NCBI GenBank assembly: GCA_938022485.1
Contig: CALIEE010000300.1
Coordinates: 1 to 6,335, forward strand
DNA: 6,335 bases
Reading direction: 5' to 3'
Source: an uncultured bacterium
Lineage (GTDB): Bacteria > Bdellovibrionota_C > UBA2361 > SZUA-149 > CALKYB01
Positions within the stretch are counted from its first letter, which is position 1. Every line of letters begins with the position of its first letter. The translations under genes and the position numbers were made by a program. The notes below the pieces were generated by a model. That model saw only the letters and a list, made by a program, of their open reading frames with translations, did no database searches and had not been told where the DNA came from. Positions 1 through 5,596 of this stretch are shown here, piece by piece.

Positions 1-1
1 A

Positions 2-67
2 GCTGCGATTGCCAGAGATTCTGCTGCCAGCCCCGCAGTAAACAGTCCCGCTGCTACACCTAGCTAG
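2..67 (+). CDS. C-terminal tail of an upstream gene (partial; possibly rplT, ribosomal protein L20)
   Basis: Frame 2 is open from the left edge to a TAG at 65-67 and gives about 21 residues rich in Ala, Ser and Pro (starts AAIARDSAAS, ends PAATPS). Nearly half its codons begin with G, as expected of real coding sequence, and the stop lies 14 bp before the pheS start with the pheS ribosome binding site in between, which is operon-like spacing. In many bacteria the gene before pheS is rplT, and the AxIAxxDxAA pattern faintly resembles the end of L20, but the Pro/Ser tail is not typical of L20. The other two frames also carry stops (61-63 and 39-41), so the frame choice is inference. Confidence 0.4.
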   Translation, partial: AAIARDSAASPAVNSPAATPS

Positions 68-70
68 TCC

Positions 71-74
71 GGAG
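71..74 (+). promoter_or_regulatory. Ribosome binding site of pheS
   Basis: GGAG lies 7 bp before the ATG at 82, immediately after the stop of the preceding reading frame. It supports the chosen pheS start. No promoter or attenuator for pheST is visible in the 81 bases upstream, so transcription probably comes from outside the window. Confidence 0.7.
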
Positions 75-81
75 TCCAGCG

Positions 82-1092
82 ATGATTAGCGCTGAGTCCG
101 TAGACAAATTAAAATCCGATGCTTTACGTCTGATTGAGTCTGCTGGAGATGAAAACTTTCTGGTGGATCTTCGCGTCAAGCTCCTGGGGAAAAAAGGTGA
201 ATTGACCCAGTTGATGAAACAACTCGGTCAAGTAGATGCTGAGCAAAGAAAAGAGTTCGGTGGTCTACTGAATAAGGCCAAGCAAGAGGTCGAGCAGTCT
301 CTTAGTTCAAAGCAAAAAATTCTTTCAGATCAGGCTCGACGGGCCAAGCTTGAGAAAGAATGGATCGATGTAACACTTCCAAAGAAACAACCTTTAGTTT
401 CAGATGCCCCTGGCTCACTTCATCCAATTTTTCAAGTTCAGCAAGAGCTTGAAGATATATTTAGAGGTCTCGGCTTTACTGTCGTTGATGGTCCAGAAGT
501 AGAGAAAGAGTATTACAACTTTGAGGCACTAAATATCCCTGCCACTCACCCTGCCAGAGATATGCAGGATACGATTTGGACGACTGCTGGAGATCTGCTT
601 CGAACGCATACTTCTTCCATTCAGGTCAGAGCGTTGGAGAATGTGAAAAACACCCCACCTCTTAGAATCGTAGCCCCAGGTAAAGTCTTTCGTTACGAAA
701 GAGTTGATGCCAGTCATGGTCATACCTTCTACCAAATGGAAGGAATGATGATTGATAGAGAAGTGACTGTCGGTCATTTGATTTACTTTATGAGGACTTT
801 GCTTCGCCAGATTTTTGGGTTTGATCCGAAAATCAGACTGCGTCCTGGTTATTTTCCATTTGTAGAGCCTGGCTTTGAACTGGATATTTGGTTCAATGAA
901 AAATGGATGGAGCTTTTGCCTTGCGGTTTGATTCATCCCAAAGTGCTTGAATACGGTGGAATAGACCCCGATAAATGGCAGGGCTTCGCTTTTGGTCTGG
1001 GTTTAAGTCGTCTCGTAATGAGTCGCTATAAAATTAACGATATTCGACATCTCCAATCCAGTGATTTGAGATTTCTCAGGCAGTTTAGCTAG
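82..1092 (+). CDS. pheS: Phenylalanyl-tRNA synthetase alpha subunit
   Basis: This is the catalytic subunit of the cytoplasmic (alpha-beta)2 enzyme that attaches phenylalanine to tRNA-Phe using ATP. The 336-residue length is normal. Residues 1-90 are the N-terminal coiled-coil arm with the family pattern LLGKKGELT (34-42). The class II catalytic core follows: motif 1 at about 114-140 (HPIFQ to GPEVE), motif 2 at 201-221 (KVFRYERVD then HTFYQMEG, with the ATP-binding Arg204), the Phe-pocket strand YFPFVEPG (257-264), and motif 3 at 304-311 (FGLGLSRL, Arg310). The alanine of FAFG (303) that shapes the amino-acid pocket is the usual one. Oddities are Ser309 where motif 3 normally has Glu, and Pro280 where the family usually has Gly before the HP motif. 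It ends in TAG, 11 bp before pheT. Identification is secure. Confidence 0.97.
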   Translation: MISAESVDKLKSDALRLIESAGDENFLVDLRVKLLGKKGELTQLMKQLGQVDAEQRKEFGGLLNKAKQEVEQSLSSKQKILSDQARRAKLEKEWIDVTLPKKQPLVSDAPGSLHPIFQVQQELEDIFRGLGFTVVDGPEVEKEYYNFEALNIPATHPARDMQDTIWTTAGDLLRTHTSSIQVRALENVKNTPPLRIVAPGKVFRYERVDASHGHTFYQMEGMMIDREVTVGHLIYFMRTLLRQIFGFDPKIRLRPGYFPFVEPGFELDIWFNEKWMELLPCGLIHPKVLEYGGIDPDKWQGFAFGLGLSRLVMSRYKINDIRHLQSSDLRFLRQFS

Positions 1093-1093
1093 G

Positions 1094-1098
1094 GGAGG
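1094..1098 (+). promoter_or_regulatory. Strong ribosome binding site of pheT
   Basis: A purine block, GGGGAGGAG at 1092-1100, contains a perfect GGAGG 5 bp before the ATG at 1104 and overlaps the last base of the pheS stop. It suggests efficient translation of pheT from the same mRNA, suited to the 1:1 subunit ratio of the enzyme. Confidence 0.8.
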
Positions 1099-1103
1099 AG
1101 TGG

Positions 1104-3596
1104 ATGAAGATTTCAAGACAGTGGCTGGAAGATTTTGTTGATCTCTCTGAGTTTAGTGACGAAAAACTTGAGGAGCTGATTACTACTCGTGTGGCCGAAG
1201 TTGAGGGTGTTGAGCTTTCAGGCGAGACTTTAGAGCATGCTGTTGTGGCTAAGGCTCTTAAAGTTGAGAAGCATCCCGAGAGTAAAAAACTAAGCCTAGT
1301 TACAGTTGATAACGGAACTGACCAAAGGCAGGTAGTTTGCGGAGCAGCTAATGTCAGAGAAGGCTTAGTTACAGCTTTTGTGGCTCCTGGGGGAATTGTC
1401 TCTGATGGCAAAGGCGGAAAATTTAAAATTTCAGTAAGAAAAGTTGCTGGAATTGAAAGTCCTGGAATTCTTGTTTCGGCATCTGAGCTAGACATTTCGC
1501 CAGAGGGTGAGGGGATTATAGAACTGTCCGAAGACTTGAAACCTGGCACTAGTCTGAAAGATATTTTTGGTAATCCTGATACTGTTTTTGAAATAGATAA
1601 TAAATCTTTAACCCATCGTCCTGATCTTTGGGGTCACTACGGTTTTGCTCGCGAGCTTTCAGCCATTACTGGCGCGAAGCTAGAATTGGTGTTGGATGAC
1701 TACTCTGATGCAACAGAAGCAGGTCAAAAAAAGATTGAAGATCTTAAAACAGAAAAAGAACCGCAATGGACCGTTCGTATTGAAGACCAGGTGGGCTGTG
1801 CGCGCTTTAGCACGGCTGGTTTGGTTGGAGTAAAGGTTGAAGCTAGTCCTAAAAAAATAGTTCGCAGACTTCACGCAGTTGGTGCCGGGGTCAGGAACCT
1901 AATCGTAGACCTTAGTAACTACGTAATGCTTGAGACTGGGCAACCTAACCATACCTACGATGCTTCCAAGTTAAATGGTAAAGAGATTGTTGTTCGAAAT
2001 GCTGTGGCTAAAGAAAAGTTCGAGGCTCTGGATGACAATACCTACAATCTAAGTAAAGAGGATATTGTAATCGCCGACCAGAGCGGAGTAGTGGCATTGG
2101 GTGGAATTATAGGTGGTGGCCCCTCGGCAGTAAGTGAAGAAACTACGGAATTGTTGATTGAGAGCGCTAATTTTGATCCAGTTCAAATCAGAAAGACAGG
2201 GAAGAGATTAGCTCTAAGAACCGACGCTTCTAACCGTTTTGAAAAGGGAAGAACTCCTTGGGCGGTGCCTTTGGCAACTCTTCGTTATATTGAGCTGCTT
2301 ACAGATCTCCAGCCTAATGTTAAGGTTAGTAGTGGTTGGAGCGAAGCTTTCACCAGCGTGCCTGAAAAAGTAGAGGTCTCAGTTCGTAAAGGTTATGTGT
2401 CAGAGAGACTGGGTTCTGAGATGACCCAGGCAGATGTCGATAAAATTCTTGGTTCCCTAGGCTTTAAGTATCAAGTGCTAGGAAAGGAAGGGCTCCTGAA
2501 ATACGCTGTACCTTGGTTTCGGCCGGCTAGGGATATTTCAATTCCAATGGACTTGGTTGAGGAAGTGGGCAGAATCTCAGGATATGAAAACATTCCGGAG
2601 AAGGCTCCAGAGATTGCTTCTTCTGCTAGCAGAAGGTCAGAGATTAAACAGCTTGAGTATCAACTCGCAGATTTATTGAGAGGTCTTGGCTTTTCTCAGT
2701 ATGAGTCAGAGAGTTTTGTTTCTGCGAGCTTGGAAGCAGAGCTGGGCTATCCAGAGGGTAGTGATATTCGAGTTAAGAATGCTGTTGATGTCAATCAAGA
2801 CAAAATGCGGGAGAGCTTAGTTGCAGGAATGATCGAAGCAGTTAAGTTTAATAAGCGCTTTGGTTCTACTGGATTGCTTTTTGAACTGGGTCGAGTCTAT
2901 CGAAAAGCGGATTCTGAGAAAGTTGGTATCGCTCCAGCATCTAGGGCTTATTACAAAAATGCCCCAGCGGAAGAGAGTCGTCGGCTAGGAGTTGTAATAT
3001 TCAGCGATAGTAAGGGGTCTGTGGATGGACGCCTTTTTTATCAGGCCGCTGAGCTTGTAAAAAAGATAGCGTCTTTAGTTAGTCCGAAGCAGGTTAGCTT
3101 AGCCAAGGCGGAGCAAAGTGAGAGTTTTCCATGTTTTAGAGAGTGGATGCACCCCTTTAGGGCGGCCACATTTTTTATCGAACAAAACCAAGTTGGTGAA
3201 ATAGCAGAAGTCTCACCTGAGTTAGTGGGTGGTAGTCGAGCTTGCCTCATTGAGCTGGATACAGAGCTACTTCTGGATCAGAAAGTTGATAGAGAGTTTT
3301 CTGAAATTCCTAAGTTCCCTGAGTCTTTTTTCGAAGTCAGTATTGTTGCTTCTGAAAAAGAGGAGTTTTCGGCAATCACTAAAGTCTTAAGAGAAGCTGC
3401 CCCTTCAGAATTACTGAAGGGTCTAGAGCTAGTGTCGGTTTATCAAGGGGAGCCGATCGCAGCGGATAAAAAGAGTGTGTCGGTAAAACTTTTGTTTGGA
3501 GCCAGCGATCGAACTCTTTCTGGTGAAGAGCTAGAAAGTTTACAGCAGTCTGTAATTCAGGGGATCGAGGAAAGTAGCTACGAGCTTAGGAGTTAG
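1104..3596 (+). CDS. pheT: Phenylalanyl-tRNA synthetase beta subunit
   Basis: This is the partner subunit of PheS. It binds tRNA-Phe and hydrolyses mischarged Tyr-tRNA-Phe. At 830 residues it is a little longer than the usual roughly 800. Domains in order: N-terminal B1 (1-40); an EMAP/OB-type tRNA-binding domain (about 41-150, with HPESKKLSL at 57-65); the linker motif DNKSLTHRPDLWGHYG (165-180); the B3/B4 editing domain (about 220-385, DLSNYVMLETGQPNHTYD at 269-286); B5 (about 420-500, ending VGRISGYENIP); a catalytic-like core (about 510-720, FELGRVYRK at 593-601); and the C-terminal FDX-ACB anticodon-binding fold (735-830, IPKFPE, VYQGE, ASDRTLS). By alignment from memory the E. coli editing residues H265, E334, T354 and A356 correspond to His283, Glu353, Thr373 and Ala375, all present, so proofreading should be intact. 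The start is fixed by the excellent ribosome binding site and the conserved N-terminus. Confidence 0.97.
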   Translation: MKISRQWLEDFVDLSEFSDEKLEELITTRVAEVEGVELSGETLEHAVVAKALKVEKHPESKKLSLVTVDNGTDQRQVVCGAANVREGLVTAFVAPGGIVSDGKGGKFKISVRKVAGIESPGILVSASELDISPEGEGIIELSEDLKPGTSLKDIFGNPDTVFEIDNKSLTHRPDLWGHYGFARELSAITGAKLELVLDDYSDATEAGQKKIEDLKTEKEPQWTVRIEDQVGCARFSTAGLVGVKVEASPKKIVRRLHAVGAGVRNLIVDLSNYVMLETGQPNHTYDASKLNGKEIVVRNAVAKEKFEALDDNTYNLSKEDIVIADQSGVVALGGIIGGGPSAVSEETTELLIESANFDPVQIRKTGKRLALRTDASNRFEKGRTPWAVPLATLRYIELLTDLQPNVKVSSGWSEAFTSVPEKVEVSVRKGYVSERLGSEMTQADVDKILGSLGFKYQVLGKEGLLKYAVPWFRPARDISIPMDLVEEVGRISGYENIPEKAPEIASSASRRSEIKQLEYQLADLLRGLGFSQYESESFVSASLEAELGYPEGSDIRVKNAVDVNQDKMRESLVAGMIEAVKFNKRFGSTGLLFELGRVYRKADSEKVGIAPASRAYYKNAPAEESRRLGVVIFSDSKGSVDGRLFYQAAELVKKIASLVSPKQVSLAKAEQSESFPCFREWMHPFRAATFFIEQNQVGEIAEVSPELVGGSRACLIELDTELLLDQKVDREFSEIPKFPESFFEVSIVASEKEEFSAITKVLREAAPSELLKGLELVSVYQGEPIAADKKSVSVKLLFGASDRTLSGEELESLQQSVIQGIEESSYELRS
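3401..3421 (+). repeat. Perfect inverted repeat inside pheT
   Basis: CCCTTCAG (3401-3408) and CTGAAGGG (3414-3421) form a perfect 8-bp stem with a 5-base loop, AATTA, within the FDX-ACB coding region. No T-run follows, so it is not an intrinsic terminator. It may be coincidence dictated by the protein sequence, or a local mRNA hairpin. Confidence 0.6.
3588..3592 (+). promoter_or_regulatory. Probable ribosome binding site of rimI, inside the end of pheT
   Basis: AGGAG at 3588-3592 overlaps the last codons of pheT and lies 12 bp from the GTG at 3605, rather far. A weaker AGGG at 3595-3598 is 6 bp from that GTG. Together they favour the GTG at 3605 over the later in-frame GTG at 3656, and suggest translational coupling to pheT. 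Confidence 0.45.
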
Positions 3597-3604
3597 GGCT
3601 CATT

Positions 3605-4192
3605 GTGAAAACGCGTGACGTTAAAATTTCTAATTTTCCAAAGAGCTACTCATTAGTGGTTGATGAGGGTGGATTAGGGCGAAGTTATCAATTTGAACAA
3701 CTTTCTGCTGATAGAATTGAAGAGTCCATAGAGCTAGAGCAGGGGGCTTTTTCTAATCCTTGGAGTCGCCAGCTATTGCTACGTGAGCTTGGTAAGAACA
3801 ATCCTTTGAATATTGGAATTAGTAAAAGAGGGCGTCTGATCGGACAATCTTTTTGTATGCTTCTGATCGATGAGCTTCATATTTTAAACCTGAGCATATC
3901 CCGTGAGCACAGAGAGCAAGGTTTGGCTCGGGAATTACTTAGTCGGATTTTGGATAAAGCTTTGGAAATGGGGGCTCGTTCCGCAATTTTGGAAGTTCGG
4001 GATTCGAACAAAGTTGCTCAAAGTTTATATAAAAGTTTTGGTTTTGATTTTTTGACCAGAAGAAGTTCCTACTACCGTGATAATGGTGAGGATGCCTTGG
4101 TATTAAGCAGGGAGCTAAAGTCCAGTATTAGTAGTGATTTACAGCCTCCTAAGGGTGCAGTGCTGACTAGGGCTGAAAGTAGCCTAAGTTGA
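3605..4192 (+). CDS. rimI: RimI-type GNAT N-acetyltransferase (ribosomal protein S18 alanine acetyltransferase)
   Basis: This is a GNAT-fold enzyme expected to transfer acetyl from acetyl-CoA to a protein N-terminus; RimI acetylates the N-terminal alanine of ribosomal protein S18. The fold spans about residues 29-172: FSNPWS (49-54, the RimI-typical F-x-x-PWS), the acetyl-CoA pyrophosphate loop REQGLA (103-108, RxxGxA), and the RimI signature LEVRDSNKVAQSLYKSFGF (129-147), including Glu130 and Tyr142 that match the catalytic Glu and Tyr of E. coli RimI. RRSSYYRDNGEDALVL (152-167) closes the fold. At 195 residues it exceeds the usual 150 or so, with about 27 extra N-terminal and 23 extra C-terminal residues. 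The start is a GTG; GTG at codon 18 (3656) is an alternative that would remove most of the N-terminal extension. The gene lies 8 bp after pheT. Family assignment is secure; the S18 target is inferred. Confidence 0.88.
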   Translation: MKTRDVKISNFPKSYSLVVDEGGLGRSYQFEQLSADRIEESIELEQGAFSNPWSRQLLLRELGKNNPLNIGISKRGRLIGQSFCMLLIDELHILNLSISREHREQGLARELLSRILDKALEMGARSAILEVRDSNKVAQSLYKSFGFDFLTRRSSYYRDNGEDALVLSRELKSSISSDLQPPKGAVLTRAESSLS

Positions 4193-4217
4193 TCTTTTTC
4201 TGCTCTCAGGGTATAAT
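4189..4217 (+). promoter_or_regulatory. Sigma70-type promoter for carD-ispD
   Basis: TTGATC (4189-4194) is a -35 box matching four of six consensus bases, followed after exactly 17 bp by a perfect -10 box TATAAT (4212-4217). The -35 overlaps the rimI TGA stop. The predicted start of transcription is near 4224, giving a leader of about 135 nt before carD. The discriminator between -10 and start, TCGGCG, is GC-rich, a feature linked in other bacteria to unstable open complexes of the kind CarD-family proteins act on. Confidence 0.8.
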
Positions 4218-4223
4218 TCGGCG

Positions 4224-4250
4224 CTCTCCAATCTGCCTTTTTTTGGAGAG
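4224..4250 (+). repeat. Hairpin at the predicted 5' end of the carD transcript
   Basis: CTCTCCAA (4224-4231) and TTGGAGAG (4243-4250) form a perfect 8-bp inverted repeat around an 11-base, T-rich loop. It begins at or within a base or two of the transcription start predicted from the TATAAT box. The bases after it are ACAGGGGGG, not a T-run, so it is a poor intrinsic terminator for rimI. A 5'-end stem that protects the carD mRNA is more likely. Confidence 0.65.
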
Positions 4251-4358
4251 ACAGGGGGGTTAAGCGGGTTGTCAACTGTCGGGGATTTTTCCCCAGCCGG
4301 GCTCACCAGCTGTATCCTGAACCCCAATCGTGTTTACACAGACAACCGAAAGGAACAC
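4251..4358 (+). promoter_or_regulatory. Structured 5' leader of carD
   Basis: These 108 non-coding bases follow the 5' hairpin. They hold a small stem GGGGA/TCCCC (4281-4285 with 4290-4294, loop TTTT). They also hold two longer-range complementary pairs: GGGGTT (4256-4261) with AACCCC (4320-4325), and GGTTGTC (4267-4273) with GACAACC (4341-4347). The two long pairs cross, so they must be alternatives or a pseudoknot. The second ends just before the carD ribosome binding site. The frame of carD is open back to 4269, but that stretch has no good start signal or conserved residues. No known riboswitch class is recognised. Confidence 0.5.
4349..4354 (+). promoter_or_regulatory. Ribosome binding site of carD, deciding the start codon
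   Basis: AAAGGA ends 4 bp before the ATG at 4359. This favours the ATG over the TTG at 4269, which would add 30 residues that have no counterpart in CdnL proteins. Confidence 0.65.
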
Positions 4359-4862
4359 ATGGCCAAGGCAAAAAAAACCGATGAATACTCCAAAGGTGAT
4401 AAAGTAGTTTACCCTCCTCATGGCGTGGCCATAATTGAAAAGACAGAAGTTAAGAACGTAGCTGGAACTGACCAGAAATTTTACCACCTGACAGTGCTTG
4501 AGACAGGAATGAAGGCGATGGTGCCTTTGAGTCGAGTTGATACTGTTGGCTTAAGAAAAGTTGTAGACTCTAAAACAGTTGATGAAGTTTACGATATTCT
4601 CAGGGATCGAAATGTCACAGTCGATACCCAAACATGGAATCGTCGTCATAGAGAATATACTCAGAAGATCAAAACTGGTTCAGTTCATGAAATTGCAAAA
4701 GTAATTCGTGACCTTTCTGTTCTTAAAGGAGACAAAGAGCTTTCTTTTGGTGAGAGAAAGATGCTTGAGTCTGCTCAAGGACTTTTGGTTAAGGAGATTT
4801 CCATCGCCAAGAGTAGAACTGAGGACGCAGTACTTAGCGAGTTAAACGAACTTTTCGTTTAG
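4359..4862 (+). CDS. carD: CarD/CdnL-family RNA polymerase-binding transcription regulator
   Basis: CarD/CdnL proteins bind the beta subunit of RNA polymerase and stabilise the open complex at housekeeping promoters such as those of rRNA genes. The protein is 167 residues, the normal CdnL size, from the ATG at 4359. Residues 9-70 are the Tudor-like polymerase-interacting domain (YSKGDKVVYPPHGVA, 10-24; TGMKAMVPLSRVDTVGLR, 49-66). Residues 75-166 are the helical DNA-binding domain, with Trp93 in TWNRRHREY (92-100), which in this family wedges at the upstream edge of the transcription bubble, and the hallmark LKGDKELSFGERKML (122-136). From memory the C-terminal half closely resembles Myxococcus CdnL. 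A short basic start (MAKAKK) precedes the domain. It lacks the HMGA-like C-terminal tail of myxobacterial CarD proper, so CdnL is the more exact name. It has its own promoter and lies 19 bp before ispD. Confidence 0.95.
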   Translation: MAKAKKTDEYSKGDKVVYPPHGVAIIEKTEVKNVAGTDQKFYHLTVLETGMKAMVPLSRVDTVGLRKVVDSKTVDEVYDILRDRNVTVDTQTWNRRHREYTQKIKTGSVHEIAKVIRDLSVLKGDKELSFGERKMLESAQGLLVKEISIAKSRTEDAVLSELNELFV

Positions 4863-4881
4863 CCCTTAACAATTCTACAAA

Positions 4882-5592
4882 ATGCCACCAGCGGTCTACG
4901 CCATAGTTCCTGCAGCTGGAAGCAGTATGAGGCTGTACGGTGGCACGGCTTCTAAGTTAGATTATAGGCTTCCCAACGGGGCAACCGTCTTGGAGCAGTG
5001 CCTTAAGACGCTTGTTGAATCAAAGGTGTGCAAAGGCGTGATCGTTGCCTGTCGTGAGCAGGACATGGCTGAAAGAGAAAATAGCTTAAGAAAAATTGTC
5101 CCTGGCTCAATTGAATTAATTCTAGTGGCTGGTGGAGAAGATCGGCAAAGCTCAGTGCAAAACGCTTTGCTCGCAGTGAAAGACCGGGCTGATTATATTG
5201 TGGTTCACGATGCGGCAAGGCCTTGTTGTAGCAGGGAATTGATTCAGGCGGTTCTAGAACAGGGAGTGAAGTCAGGTGCCGCAATACTGGCTGAGAAAAG
5301 TTCTGCCACTGTTAAGTTTGCTGGTCCAACAGTAGAAGGCCAAACGAACTCAGTTGTTGAAAAGACCATTGATAGGGAAAGGGTTTGGCTTGCTCAGACG
5401 CCGCAAGTGTTTTCCACTGAGCTGTTGGTAAAAGCCTACAATAAGGCGGAGAGTGATGGTTTTAAGGCAACAGATGAAAGTTCCCTAGTTGAACACTATG
5501 GGAAACCTGTAAGCTTGGTGCCGAGCTCATCCCGTAATCTGAAAATTACAACAAAAGATGATTTAGAACTTGTCGATCAGTTTTTTAGATAG
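4882..5592 (+). CDS. ispD: 2-C-methyl-D-erythritol 4-phosphate cytidylyltransferase
   Basis: IspD joins CTP and 2-C-methyl-D-erythritol 4-phosphate to give CDP-ME, the third step of the MEP isoprenoid pathway, in the cytoplasm. The 236-residue length is typical. Visible motifs are the nucleotide loop AIVPAAGSSMR (7-17, Arg17), the following Lys25 (E. coli K27 equivalent), GGEDRQSSVQNAL (84-96), VHDAARP (108-114), DR then AQTPQVF (164-177), TDESSLVEHYG (197-207) and NLKIT (219-223, Lys221 matching K213). The usual PVxDTxK segment reads KSSATVK (139-145), so the conserved proline and the aspartate equivalent to E. coli D106 are absent. The loop after Gly21 (SKLDYRLPNG) is also unusual. The ATG at 4882 has no clear ribosome binding site; an in-frame TAA at 4867-4869 excludes any earlier start, so reinitiation after carD is likely. 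ispF, a common partner, is not next to it. Confidence 0.92.
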   Translation: MPPAVYAIVPAAGSSMRLYGGTASKLDYRLPNGATVLEQCLKTLVESKVCKGVIVACREQDMAERENSLRKIVPGSIELILVAGGEDRQSSVQNALLAVKDRADYIVVHDAARPCCSRELIQAVLEQGVKSGAAILAEKSSATVKFAGPTVEGQTNSVVEKTIDRERVWLAQTPQVFSTELLVKAYNKAESDGFKATDESSLVEHYGKPVSLVPSSSRNLKITTKDDLELVDQFFR

Positions 5593-5596
5593 CCTT

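Noticed and set aside
529..936. - strand open frame opposite pheS
   Set aside because: Antisense to the conserved PheS core and carrying no family motif; a shadow frame.
1085..1549. Long - strand open frame opposite the start of pheT
   Set aside because: Ser/Thr/Pro-rich translation with no recognisable motif, wholly antisense to well-conserved pheT and covering its ribosome binding site.
4224..4250. Intrinsic terminator for pheST-rimI
   Set aside because: The stem is good, but the T-run is in the loop and the 3' side is followed by ACAGGGGGG, so it lacks the required U-tract after the stem.
4269..4297. Second promoter using TTGTCA at 4269
   Set aside because: No -10-like sequence lies 16-18 bp downstream; that region is CCCAGCC.
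4254..4301. G-quadruplex in the carD leader (four G-tracts)
   Set aside because: The tracts exist (4254-4259, 4266-4268, 4281-4284, 4299-4301), but the loops are 6, 12 and 14 bases, too long to be convincing, and the G-tracts have competing complementary C-tracts nearby.
4269..4358. Upstream TTG start adding 30 residues to CarD
   Set aside because: The extra residues do not resemble CdnL N-termini. The ATG at 4359 has AAAGGA upstream and gives the normal family length.
4272..4487. - strand 71-residue frame over the carD leader and start
   Set aside because: Looks hydrophobic but has no ribosome binding site that I can see and is antisense to the CarD domain and to the promoter-leader region.
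5003..5284. - strand open frame opposite ispD
   Set aside because: Lies over conserved IspD motifs (GGEDRQSSV, VHDAARP); no independent support.
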